NCBI RefSeq assembly: GCF_019200975.1
Contig: NZ_JAHTMR010000015.1
Span: 70,931 to 134,930 of the forward strand
Direction of reading: 5' to 3'
DNA length: 64,000 nucleotides
DNA from: Pseudomonas sp. PD9R
Lineage (GTDB): Bacteria > Pseudomonadota > Gammaproteobacteria > Pseudomonadales > Pseudomonadaceae
Positions 1 to 7,428 of this stretch are shown here, in pieces. Below the pieces are notes generated by a model. That model had not been told where the DNA came from. It did no database searches and was given only the letters and a program-made list of their open reading frames with translations. Position 1 is the first letter of the stretch, and each line of letters opens with the position of its first letter. Position numbers and translations under genes: made by a program.

Positions 1-17
1 GTCTCGTGGGCTCGGAG
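1..17 (+). other. Probable Nextera adapter remnant at contig edge
   Basis: The first 17 bases are identical, as I remember it, to the start of the Illumina Nextera read-2 transposase adapter. The match stops at base 18, where the local 10-bp repeat begins. This points to an untrimmed adapter at a contig end rather than genomic sequence. Confidence 0.8.
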
Positions 18-60
18 CTGGTAGGAGCTGGTAGGAGCTGGTAGGAGCTGGTAGGAGCTG
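18..60. repeat. 10-bp tandem repeat (GTAGGAGCTG), four full copies
   Basis: Four head-to-tail copies of GTAGGAGCTG fill 21-60, preceded by a partial copy. The unit is the outer edge of the REP palindrome that follows. A similar GTAGGAGCTGT run lies at about 25772-25810. Because the array touches an adapter-bearing edge, its copy number may be an assembly product. Confidence 0.8.
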
Positions 61-184
61 TCGAGTGAAACGAGGCTGCGATCTTTTGACTTTGAATTTA
101 AAGATCAAGATCAAGATCAAGATCAAGATCAAGATCAAGATCAAGATCAAAAGATCGCAGCCTCGTTTCACTCGACAGCTCCTA
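51..184. repeat. BIME: inverted REP pair enclosing a hexamer array
   Basis: The arm at 51-87 (GTAGGAGCTGTCGAGTGAAA onward to GATCTTTT) is repeated in inverse at 149-184. This is a long hairpin of the GTAGGAGCTG...GCTGCGATCTTTT class found many times in this window. The loop holds the GATCAA array. Confidence 0.85.
103..150. repeat. GATCAA hexamer array, 8 copies
   Basis: Eight perfect GATCAA units lie in the loop of the BIME. Each unit contains a GATC site. A 10-copy array sits in the same position of another BIME at 25883-25942. Short in-frame Lys-Ile or Asp-Gln ORFs across it are by-products of the repeat. Confidence 0.95.
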
Positions 185-893
185 CATAGGGGTTGGATTT
201 GCGACAAAGAAAAATTGTGGAAAACAATATTCGCAACCTCGCAAAGCGCGACATAAAGCCGCTGCAAATAGTTGTTTTGTCACGGTTTTGACTTGTCCCC
301 GTTTGCTGTGGAGCTGGCTGTGAATAACGTGGGAGTAGCTGGCTGAAGGCCTTTGAATACGCGGCCTGCAGCCCTGTGGTTATTTTTTGATCATGCGTTT
401 TTGCGTAGCCTGGACGCGGCATTGTCAACCTTTTTATTGGCGACGAAATCGGATCGAAACGGGCTGGGCAAGCCTGTGGATAAGTCTGTGGTTAAACTCT
501 GGAAAGACTCGGGTGAAGGCCGTAGTTACTGGCTTGGCGCCATCGTTGGTTTGATCGCCAGGTCGAGTAATTTGCCCTCTGCTACACAGCCGACCTGTGA
601 GGGTCAAGCGAAAAAGTTTTAAAAACCCTCGCAAAGCCTTGTGGATAGCGGCTTTCAGCTTTTCCACTTGCCCCCAAAGACTGTGGATCGGCCTGTGGAT
701 AACGTGCGCGCACATGGCTGCAAGCCACGGCCAATGTGGCTTCCACAGGCATGATCATTTTTTGCACAAAATCCCCATGCACTCGACAGCTTCTACACAG
801 GGAACATGGTTGCCCATGGAGGCCGGGCCGGGCATGCTGCCTGCTGATCTACTATTCCAATGGCTGCCGATCAGCCGAAGCAAGGAGAACACG
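185..893. other. Gene-free region with paired DnaA-box-like sites
   Basis: No convincing gene lies here; the overlapping ORFs are short and lack family resemblance. TGTGGATAA, the complement of the consensus DnaA box TTATCCACA, occurs exactly at 475-483 and 694-702. Near matches are at 319-327, 487-495, 640-648 and 682-690, all in one orientation. Three pairs of TGTGG-type starts are each 12 bp apart (307/319, 475/487, 682/694). CTCGCAAAGC recurs at about 238 and 628. The arrangement resembles part of an origin or a DnaA-titration locus, but no dnaA, dnaN, rpmH or gidA is adjacent. Confidence 0.5.
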
Positions 894-1664
894 ATGTCCA
901 ACACCCTGTTTATTACCGGCGCGACCTCCGGTTTTGGTGAAGCCTGTGCCCGTCGTTTTGCCGAGGCCGGCTGGAAACTGGTGCTGACCGGCCGTCGTGA
1001 AGATCGCCTCGATGCGCTGTGTGCCGAGCTGTCGAAGCAGACCGAAGTGCATGGCCTGGTACTCGATGTGCGTGACCGCAAGGCCATGGAAGAAGCCATT
1101 GCCAACCTTCCACCGTCCTTCGCCAAACTGCGCGGGCTGATCAACAACGCGGGCCTGGCCCTGGGCGTTGACCCTGCGCCCAAGTGCGATCTGGACGATT
1201 GGGACACCATGGTCGACACCAACATCAAAGGCCTGATGTACAGCACTCGATTGCTGTTGCCGCGCCTGATCGCCCACGGCCGTGGTGCCGGGATCGTCAA
1301 CCTGGGTTCCATTGCCGGCAGTTATCCGTACCCGGGCAGCCACGTGTATGGCGCGAGCAAGGCGTTCGTCAAACAGTTCTCCCTGAACCTGCGCTGCGAC
1401 CTGCAAGGTACAGGCGTGCGGGTCAGCAACATCGAGCCGGGTCTGTGTGAGAGCGAGTTCTCGCTGGTGCGTTTTGCTGGCGATCAGGAGCGCTACAACG
1501 CGACCTACGCCGGTGCCGAGCCGATCCAGCCGCAAGACATCGCCGACACCATTTTCTGGGTCCTCAATGCCCCGGCACACATCAACATCAACAGCCTGGA
1601 ACTGATGCCAGTGAGCCAGACCTGGGCCGGGTTTGCCATTGATCGCAGTGGTGGCAAGGCGTAA
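894..1664 (+). CDS. SDR-family NADP-dependent dehydrogenase (YdfG-like)
   Basis: A 256-residue classical short-chain dehydrogenase. The Rossmann motif TGATSGFG is at residues 8-15, NNAG at 84-87, Asn110, and the catalytic Ser139, Tyr152 and Lys156 (YGASK). An Arg pair after the second strand (GRREDR) favours NADP. Length and motifs match the YdfG group, which oxidises L-allo-threonine, serine and 3-hydroxy acids in the cytoplasm; the substrate here is inferred. The start at 894 follows AAGGAG at 882-887. A longer in-frame extension upstream runs through the DnaA-box-like region and is not credible. The gene appears monocistronic and is followed by a REP pair. Confidence 0.9.
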   Translation: MSNTLFITGATSGFGEACARRFAEAGWKLVLTGRREDRLDALCAELSKQTEVHGLVLDVRDRKAMEEAIANLPPSFAKLRGLINNAGLALGVDPAPKCDLDDWDTMVDTNIKGLMYSTRLLLPRLIAHGRGAGIVNLGSIAGSYPYPGSHVYGASKAFVKQFSLNLRCDLQGTGVRVSNIEPGLCESEFSLVRFAGDQERYNATYAGAEPIQPQDIADTIFWVLNAPAHININSLELMPVSQTWAGFAIDRSGGKA

Positions 1665-1680
1665 TACCGCCTAACGGCCA

Positions 1681-1770
1681 TTCGCGGGCAAGCCTCGCTC
1701 CTACAGGATTGTTGTCCGATCGTAATGATGCGAACGACGCACTACTGTAGGAGCGAGGCTTGCCCGCGAA
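1681..1770. repeat. REP pair (CGCGGGCAAGCCTCGCTCC class)
   Basis: TTCGCGGGCAAGCCTCGCTC onward at 1681-1706 is inverted at 1745-1770. It lies between two convergent genes. Confidence 0.85.
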
Positions 1771-1783
1771 GGCATTTTGTCAG

Positions 1784-2911
1784 TCAGCAAAGATACTCGG
1801 CCAACCCGCGATAACAGGTCGCCAGGTGATAAGGCGTGGTCGATGGCATGTCCTGGCGGCTCACTTCACCGTGCTCATCACGGCACTCATACCAGCCGCG
1901 TGCATGCAGGGAGCGCTGCTGTAACGTTTGCAGTTGGCGCAATACCGAGCTTTCGCTGTCCGGGCGCAGCGTCAATGCGCGCAAGTACTCGGCCTGTGCC
2001 CAAATGCGCTGGGTGGCATCCTTCGAATGCCCATCCAGAGTGAGCATCGCTCGCACGGCTCCCGTGTGCTGATCGACGCCCAGTTGCTCGGTGTACGAGA
2101 ACGCCTGTTCCAGCGATGCATGCAGTTTCGAGTCGCGCAACAACCCGGAAGACTCCAGCAGGAAATACCACTCGAACTGGTGTCCCGGTTCAAACCAGTT
2201 ATCCACAGACCCAAGTGGTTTCTCCATCAACACACTGTGCTGCGGATCGATAAAGCGTTTCTGCATGGCTGTGCATAACTCGACCAGCGCACGCTGCACG
2301 GCGAGGTCTTCACGTACCGACTGTGTGGCGAGGAAGGCTTCGGCCAGGTGCATCAGCGGGTTTTGCAGCGGCCCGCTACTGAGCGATGACCAGTCCCGGT
2401 CGAGGATAGCGTCGTAGAGACCATCACCCGTGGAAAAGCGCCGTGCGATCACTTCCAGGGCGGCATTAAGCACCGACTCCACCAGCGGCTCGCGGACCTT
2501 GTCCCAGTAATGAGCGCACGCGAACAGGATGAAGGCGTGAGTGTAGAGGTCTTTACGCTGATCCAATGGCGCCCCGTGCGGGTCGATGCTGTAAAACCAG
2601 CCACCGTGCTCGGCGTCGTGAAAATGCCGCTGCAGGGAACGGAACAGCGCCGCCGCACGCTCTTCGGCATCCGGCACCTGACCAATCAGGCTGGCAAACA
2701 GATAAAGCTGCCGCGCGCAGGCCATGGCTCGGTAGCGCTGAGGAGGCAGCGGCTGATGCTCCGCGTCCAGCGCCTCATAGGGCAGCGCCATGTCGGCATT
2801 CCAGCCGGGGCCTTGCCAGAGTGGCACGATCACGTCCTGAAAGTGCTGTTGCACCGAGGTGAACAGGGCGGTCAGTTCAGGCTGGGAGGCGGAGCTGGAA
2901 ATATGCGGCAT
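1784..2911 (-). CDS. AGE-family epimerase/isomerase
   Basis: A 375-residue protein of the N-acylglucosamine 2-epimerase family, a cytoplasmic (alpha/alpha)6-barrel. Family signatures visible are RAMACARQLYLFA (61-73), a His-rich segment with GGWF (96-106) and KDLYTHAFILFA (120-131). The family interconverts aldose/ketose or N-acyl hexosamine epimers (mannose isomerase, YihS and cellobiose epimerase are members); the sugar cannot be told from sequence. Length is normal. It stands alone between two REP pairs. Confidence 0.85.
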   Translation of the reverse strand: MPHISSSASQPELTALFTSVQQHFQDVIVPLWQGPGWNADMALPYEALDAEHQPLPPQRYRAMACARQLYLFASLIGQVPDAEERAAALFRSLQRHFHDAEHGGWFYSIDPHGAPLDQRKDLYTHAFILFACAHYWDKVREPLVESVLNAALEVIARRFSTGDGLYDAILDRDWSSLSSGPLQNPLMHLAEAFLATQSVREDLAVQRALVELCTAMQKRFIDPQHSVLMEKPLGSVDNWFEPGHQFEWYFLLESSGLLRDSKLHASLEQAFSYTEQLGVDQHTGAVRAMLTLDGHSKDATQRIWAQAEYLRALTLRPDSESSVLRQLQTLQQRSLHARGWYECRDEHGEVSRQDMPSTTPYHLATCYRGLAEYLC

Positions 2912-2996
2912 TGGCTGGCGTCGTCACGGCAGGGGCGATTGCGCGACATGGTAGCAGAGAGGCCGGCCATAGAGATGTGGTGTCAGTTACGCGGCC

Positions 2997-3087
2997 TTCG
3001 CGGGCAAGCCTCGCTCTTACAGAATTTGTGTCGGACAGAAATAATGCGCACGACACATAACCTGTAGGAGCGAGGCTTGCCCGCGAA
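2997..3087. repeat. REP pair (CGCGGGCAAGCCTCGCTC class)
   Basis: Inverted arms at 2997-3022 and 3062-3087. The loop has its own short complementary sequences (TGTGTCG/CGACACA). It lies between hupE and the epimerase gene. Confidence 0.85.
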
Positions 3088-3110
3088 GAGGCCAGACCAT
3101 GCAATAAAAA

Positions 3111-3683
3111 TCAGCCCGCCAACAACCACACGCCAGTCGCCGCGGAAGCAGCACCCGCCAGTCGAACCAACGGCGCAGCCGCCTGAGGCAGCACTCGCAC
3201 CACCGCATAACCGGCCGCATGCAACGCCGCCGTCGCCGCCACAAACCCGGCGGCATATGCCCAAGGGCTCGACATGTCCGGCAGCTCCAGACCATGAGCG
3301 ACACCATGGAACAGCGCAAACAACGCCGTCGCACCCATCGCCACGCTCAACGGCGGGCGCACCGCCAACGCTACCGCCAGGCCCAGTGCCAGCACCGACG
3401 CCGCGATCCCGCTCTCCAGCGCTGGCAATTCCAGCCCTTCAAAACCCAGCAGCCCGCCGATCAGCAGGGTGCCGACGAATGTGCACGGCAGCGCCCAGCG
3501 CGCGGCGCCTTTCTGCTGTGCTGCCCACAGACCGACTGCCAGCATCGCCAGCAAATGGTCGAGGCCACCGATTGGGTGACTGATGCCGGCGATCAAACCG
3601 TTGTCGCCGTGCCCCGGATGAGCGAAGGCGATGGCCGGGGTCAGTAGCAGTGCGACGATGCCGAGAATGCGTTTAAGTGTCAT
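3111..3683 (-). CDS. ureJ: HupE/UreJ-family nickel transporter
   Basis: A 190-residue membrane protein with a signal-like N-terminus, then HPGHGD at 22-27 and HPIGGLDHLLAML at 36-48, both diagnostic of HupE/UreJ. About six hydrophobic segments follow. The family takes up nickel across the inner membrane for urease or hydrogenase. The gene is last in the minus-strand ureE-ureF-ureG-ureJ order, 27 bp after ureG, so its job is almost certainly to feed nickel to urease. The choice between the names hupE and ureJ is convention. Confidence 0.88.
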   Translation of the reverse strand: MTLKRILGIVALLLTPAIAFAHPGHGDNGLIAGISHPIGGLDHLLAMLAVGLWAAQQKGAARWALPCTFVGTLLIGGLLGFEGLELPALESGIAASVLALGLAVALAVRPPLSVAMGATALFALFHGVAHGLELPDMSSPWAYAAGFVAATAALHAAGYAVVRVLPQAAAPLVRLAGAASAATGVWLLAG

Positions 3684-3710
3684 GAACAGTCTTCCTTGTG
3701 AATAAGTGAA

Positions 3711-4325
3711 TCAGGCCGCAGTCAGCAGCCCCTGGCGTTCGATGAAGGCGATGATTTCTTCCAGGCCCTGGCCGGTTTTCTGGTTGCTGAACACGAATGG
3801 CTTGCCGTTGCGCATGCGCGTGGTGTCGCTGTCCATCAACGTCAGCGAGGCACCCACCAGCGGCGCGAGGTCGATTTTGTTGATTACCAGCAGATCGGAT
3901 TTGCAGATCCCCGGCCCGCCCTTGCGCGGCAACTTGTCGCCGGCCGAAACATCGATCACGTAAATGGTCAGGTCCGACAGTTCCGGGCTGAAGGTCGCCG
4001 ACAGGTTGTCGCCGCCGGACTCCACCAGAATCAGGTCCAGGCCTGGAAAGCGCCTGTTCAATTGGTCAACGGCTTCGAGGTTGATCGAGGCGTCTTCGCG
4101 AATCGCGGTGTGCGGGCAGCCACCGGTTTCAACGCCGATGATGCGTTCCGGTGCCAAGGCTTTATTGCGCACCAGGAAGTCGGCGTCTTCGCGGGTATAG
4201 ATGTCGTTCGTCACCACCGCCAGGTTGTAGCGGTCGCGCAGGGCCAGGCACAGGGCCAGGGTCAGGGCGGTTTTGCCGGAACCGACCGGGCCGCCGATGC
4301 CGACGCGCAGAGGTTGTGTGTTCAT
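3711..4325 (-). CDS. ureG: Urease accessory GTPase UreG
   Basis: A 204-residue SIMIBI-class GTPase that delivers nickel to apo-urease with UreE, UreF and UreD. The P-loop GPVGSGKT is at 12-19, the nickel-binding Cys-Pro-His at 70-72, and ESGGDNLSATFSPEL follows. The reading frame stays open far upstream through ureF, but the family length and start fix the ATG at 4325. Lies 23 bp after ureF. Confidence 0.97.
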   Translation of the reverse strand: MNTQPLRVGIGGPVGSGKTALTLALCLALRDRYNLAVVTNDIYTREDADFLVRNKALAPERIIGVETGGCPHTAIREDASINLEAVDQLNRRFPGLDLILVESGGDNLSATFSPELSDLTIYVIDVSAGDKLPRKGGPGICKSDLLVINKIDLAPLVGASLTLMDSDTTRMRNGKPFVFSNQKTGQGLEEIIAFIERQGLLTAA

Positions 4326-4348
4326 GTGATTCTCCAAAATAACAGGCC

Positions 4349-5023
4349 CTAGGAACGGAACAGACGGCTGTACTGGCGCTCGTGGGCCATACACGCCAGG
4401 GACAGGCCGAAAGCAGCGCTGCCATAGTGTTCGGGATTGATTCGGGTGGCGTTTTGCTGGGCTTGCTGTAACAGCGGCAGCAATTGGCTGGTCAGGCGTT
4501 GGGCGGCTTGTTGGCCCAGCGGCAAGGTTTTCATCAGCACCGCCAATTGGTTTTCCAGCCAACTCCAGAGCCACGCGGCTAGCGCGTCTTGTGGGCTGAT
4601 TTGCCAGGCACGAGCAGCCAATGCCCAGCCCAGTGCCAGATGCGGTTCGGGGCGTTGTTCGAGAAAGGCGCGGGCCGGCGCATCGAGTTCCGGCAAGCCA
4701 TTGAGCAATTGCTGCAGGGAGTAGCCCATCTGCCGGCTCTCTTGATGCAATTCGCGGGTTTCCCGGCTGGCGCGGTGCTCTTCGCAAACTTGCAGTAGTT
4801 CACTCCAGTTTTCCTCGGCGGCAGCCACACAATGGGCGAGCAGCAGCGGTGCTTCGAAGCGGGCCAGGTTCAGTAGCAGCTGATCGCTGATCCAGCGCCG
4901 AGCGCTGTCAGGATCGTGGACGCGACCATTCTCCACCGCCATTTCCAGGCCTTGGGAATAGCTGTAGCCACCTATCGGCAACTGCGGACTGGCCAGACGC
5001 AGTAGCGCCCAGGCAGGGTTCAT
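4349..5023 (-). CDS. ureF: Urease accessory protein UreF
   Basis: A 224-residue all-helical protein that links UreD-bound urease to UreG and gates GTP-dependent nickel insertion. The family start ...LLRLASPQLPIGGYSYSQGLE is at residues 7-27, and the C-terminal HERQYSRLFRS is typical. Its ATG overlaps the ureE stop by four bases, implying translational coupling. Confidence 0.96.
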   Translation of the reverse strand: MNPAWALLRLASPQLPIGGYSYSQGLEMAVENGRVHDPDSARRWISDQLLLNLARFEAPLLLAHCVAAAEENWSELLQVCEEHRASRETRELHQESRQMGYSLQQLLNGLPELDAPARAFLEQRPEPHLALGWALAARAWQISPQDALAAWLWSWLENQLAVLMKTLPLGQQAAQRLTSQLLPLLQQAQQNATRINPEHYGSAAFGLSLACMAHERQYSRLFRS

Positions 5024-5520
5024 GGACGTACGCCGAACTGGTGCAATTTCGGTGGGTAGTTGAAGTCTTCGTCACCGTGACGCGAATGGTGATGACCACC
5101 GCCGTAAGCCCCGTGTTCAGGCTGGAACGGCGCTTCGATGTTTTCAGTGGTAGCGCCGAGTTGTTCAAGCATCGCCTTGAGCACGTAATCATCAAGCAGG
5201 CGCAGCCAGCCGTCGCCAACTTGCAGGGCCACATGGCGATTGCCCAGGTGATAGGCGGCGCGGGTCAGTTCGAAGGCATTGGCGCAGGTGACGTGCAGCA
5301 GTTGTTCGGGACGGGCGCAGACGCGGACGATGCGCCCGTCTTCAGCCTGCAGGCATTCGCCGTCATGAAGAGGCGATTGACCGCGCTCCAAAAACAACCC
5401 GACGTCTTCACCCTCGGCACTGAAACAGCGCAAGCGGCTTTTACTCCGGGCTTCGAAGGTCAGGTGCAACTCGGCGGCCCAGACGGGTTGAGGGTCGATT
5501 CTGCGATGAATCACCAGCAT
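5020..5520 (-). CDS. ureE: Urease accessory nickel chaperone UreE
   Basis: A 166-residue metallochaperone with an N-terminal peptide-binding domain, a C-terminal metal-binding domain containing YHLGNRHVALQ (around 92-102), and a short His-containing tail (GGGHHHSRHGDED). The tail is much shorter than in Klebsiella UreE, as is usual in Pseudomonas. An upstream in-frame extension was rejected because the ATG at 5520 gives the family length and lies just downstream of a sigma-54-type promoter. First gene of ureEFG-ureJ. Confidence 0.95.
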   Translation of the reverse strand: MLVIHRRIDPQPVWAAELHLTFEARSKSRLRCFSAEGEDVGLFLERGQSPLHDGECLQAEDGRIVRVCARPEQLLHVTCANAFELTRAAYHLGNRHVALQVGDGWLRLLDDYVLKAMLEQLGATTENIEAPFQPEHGAYGGGHHHSRHGDEDFNYPPKLHQFGVRP

Positions 5521-5556
5521 CGGAAAGCTTCCAGCAGTGGACAATGCTGAGGCTAG

Positions 5557-5572
5557 AGCAAGGGGCTTGCCA
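5557..5572 (-). promoter_or_regulatory. Sigma-54 promoter of ureEFG-ureJ
   Basis: On the minus strand TGGCAAGCCCCTTGCT fits the RpoN -24/-12 consensus, with GG and GC separated by exactly ten bases. Transcription would begin near 5547, about 27 bases before the ureE ATG. NtrC enhancers were not recognised here. A similar element precedes urtA. Confidence 0.72.
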
Positions 5573-5679
5573 ATCGGGAGAAGTGTAGGAAATGCCTGTC
5601 GGAAGCGTAGGGCGAGGCTCAAAATGGTGCCGTAATTTGGTGCGCTGGAATGTAGGCTGCACCAATTTGTGACGCACAA

Positions 5680-5735
5680 AAAAGATCGCAGCCTTCGGCG
5701 GCTCCTGTAGGAGCTGCTGAAGGCTGCGATCTTTT
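5680..5735. terminator. Compact REP hairpin, possible bidirectional terminator
   Basis: AAAAGATCGCAGCC...GGCTGCGATCTTTT forms an almost loopless palindrome with T runs on both strands. It starts seven bases past the TetR stop and lies upstream of the ureE promoter, so it may insulate the two units. Confidence 0.6.
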
Positions 5736-5742
5736 AAAAGCG

Positions 5743-6375
5743 TCACTCGGTACTGCCGAGCCCCTGCCAGTGCTTGAGGCCAATAAAGATGAACCGCAAT
5801 TGCTGGGTAATCTTCGCCTGAGGCGTCAAATGCTCAGGCAACGCCTCGGCCGGTGGGTCGATGATGTCCGGCAGGGTGGCGAACACGCTTTTAACGATCA
5901 GGTCGGCCATGACACTGAGGCCGGCGATGTCCAGATGTTGAAGTTTCGGCATCAATGAGAGGTCGGCCGCCAGGTCCGAGCTGATGTTCTCGCGCAAACG
6001 CCCAATGGCCAGGCGCACCGGCAGCGATCCGCCGTACTGCTCGCGGGCCAGAAACAGGAATTGCGAGCGATTGGCCGAGACCACGTCGAGAAAAATCCGC
6101 ACTGACGCATCGATAATGCCGCCCATGACGAACTCGTTGTGCCGCACCAACCGGATGGTTTCGCGGAAGGTCTGGCCGACCTCGCTCACCAATACCAGGC
6201 CCAGTTCGTCCATATCGGCGAAGTGCCGGTAGAAACCAGTGGGCACGATCCCGGCGGTTTTCGCCACTTCGCGCAGGCTCAGGCTGCCGAATCCACGGCC
6301 GCCTTCCATCAAATGGCGGGCAGCGTCCATCAGGGCGTTACGGGTGAGTTGCTTCTGTTCGGCGCGGGGCAGCAT
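5743..6375 (-). CDS. TetR-family repressor, DesT/FabR-like
   Basis: A 210-residue TetR regulator when started at the MLPRAEQ methionine (6375); the frame is open 12 codons further. The helix-turn-helix SLSLREVAKTAGIVPTGFYR HF region closely follows the pattern of E. coli FabR and Pseudomonas DesT, which repress unsaturated fatty acid and desaturase genes in response to acyl-CoA. The lipid target is inferred from this likeness; no desaturase gene is adjacent. In P. aeruginosa desT is next to ureE, as here. Confidence 0.82.
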   Translation of the reverse strand: MLPRAEQKQLTRNALMDAARHLMEGGRGFGSLSLREVAKTAGIVPTGFYRHFADMDELGLVLVSEVGQTFRETIRLVRHNEFVMGGIIDASVRIFLDVVSANRSQFLFLAREQYGGSLPVRLAIGRLRENISSDLAADLSLMPKLQHLDIAGLSVMADLIVKSVFATLPDIIDPPAEALPEHLTPQAKITQQLRFIFIGLKHWQGLGSTE

Positions 6376-6502
6376 CGCAAGGGTGTTTTCTGAGAAGGGA
6401 CAGCGGCGCACTCTAGCAAATCGGCTTTGTTGGCGTCGAACGGTGTGAGGAGATCAAGCGGGGAGTGGCGACGTCTATTAAGTGAACAGCCAAAAAGTCA
6501 AA

Positions 6503-6530
6503 AGCCCAATCCGGTGATTGGGCTTTTTTT
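6503..6530. terminator. Rho-independent terminator
   Basis: AGCCCAAT (6503-6510) pairs with ATTGGGCT (6517-6524), with T runs on the plus strand and a T-rich tract on the minus strand. It lies just beyond the stop of the repeat protein gene (minus strand) and can serve it. Confidence 0.8.
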
Positions 6531-6546
6531 CAGGGCGGCCATGGGC

Positions 6547-7041
6547 TTAGCTCATAGCGCTGTTGCGTTCGATTACACGGTCACCACCGCCTTCGGCAAG
6601 GGTTTGGCCAGGGGTGCGATCGGAACCATCAGCAGCCAGAGTTTGACCAGGGGTGCGATCGGAACCATCAGCAGCCAGGGTTTGACCAGGAGTGCGGTCG
6701 GAACCATCAGCAGCCAGGGTTTGGCCAGGGGTGCGATCAGAACCATCAGCAGCCAAAGTTTGGCCAGGAGTGCGATCGGAACCATCAGCGGCAACAGTTT
6801 GACCTTGTGGAGTTTGGTCATAGCCGTCTTCAGTGATCAGGCCTTTTTCTTTCAGGCGATCGTTACCACCTTCGGCCAGGGTTTGGCCTGGAGTACGGTC
6901 GGAACCATCGGCAGCGACGGTTTGGCTGAACACCGAGTGAGCGTCTTTTACTTGAGGAGTGGCTTGGTCAGCGGCCGGCAATGCAAAGGCAGTGCTGGCC
7001 AGCATAGAGAGGGTAAGGCTAAGCAGAAGTTGGCGTTTCAT
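6547..7041 (-). CDS. Secreted tandem-repeat protein (13-residue units)
   Basis: A 164-residue protein with a clear Sec signal peptide (MKRQLLLSLTLSMLASTAFA). The mature part is built mainly of QTLAADGSDRTPG-type units: six close copies, two divergent QTLAEGG copies and a variant linker (LKEKGLITEDGYDQTPQG). The 39-bp DNA units are nearly identical, so the repeat number may vary. Small secreted Pseudomonas proteins with AEGGSDR-type repeats are sometimes annotated as phage infection protein, but no function is established. The Asp/Gly-rich units are only loosely reminiscent of calcium-binding repeats. The ATG at 7041 is preferred because it begins the signal peptide. Confidence 0.75.
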   Translation of the reverse strand: MKRQLLLSLTLSMLASTAFALPAADQATPQVKDAHSVFSQTVAADGSDRTPGQTLAEGGNDRLKEKGLITEDGYDQTPQGQTVAADGSDRTPGQTLAADGSDRTPGQTLAADGSDRTPGQTLAADGSDRTPGQTLAADGSDRTPGQTLAEGGGDRVIERNSAMS

Positions 7042-7428
7042 GATCGGGTGCTCCGTAGGAGGGCGATAAAGTGGGTACGAGTGCAATGCTACTCTCGATA
7101 AGTCGATATAAAAGTTCATAAACGCAATGTTAATAATCAACGGAATTGATTGTTCTCGGCGAAGGCTCTAAACCGGGCGTTTCCGGCGGGTGCTTTTGCA
7201 CTGAGGTGGGTATTTTCGACTCACTCATGCCACACAAAAGTGCGGGGCCGGTAACGTTCGATGGGAAGAGAGGGCGGCGTTCGGCGGGTTGATTGCGTCA
7301 AAATCGGTCTTTGGATTAAACCTGCAGCGCATTTTCCAGTCGTAGATTCCATAGCGGGCCGATTCTGGCCCCGCATTTCTTATGTGCGTCGCAGTCCGGG
7401 CGCTCAGTCGTATCAGGAGCCCTGTGCA
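7042..7428. other. Divergent promoter region without a gene
   Basis: About 390 bases between the repeat protein and asmA genes. The part at 7080-7150 is AT-rich and probably holds the minus-strand promoter. A GC hairpin (GCGGGCC...GGCCCCGC, about 7354-7374) precedes the asmA start. Nothing else was recognised. Confidence 0.4.

Noticed and set aside
103..150. Hexamer arrays as a CRISPR
   Set aside because: Six-base units with no spacers.
65..256. Lys-Ile repeat ORF across the first hexamer array, and the Asp-Gln version at 25841-26044
   Set aside because: The hexamer array is open in several frames; the ORFs are by-products and run through REP arms.
4326..4787. N-terminal extension of UreG by 154 residues
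   Set aside because: It is antiparallel-free frame read-through of ureF sequence; UreG family length and start fix the ATG at 4325.
6427..7101. Plus-strand ORF with repeated TISSQ units
   Set aside because: It is the antisense shadow of the secreted repeat protein, which has a signal peptide and a terminator on the minus strand.
7354..7380. GC hairpin upstream of asmA as a terminator
   Set aside because: The T tract is weak and no gene ends there; left as an unnamed leader hairpin.
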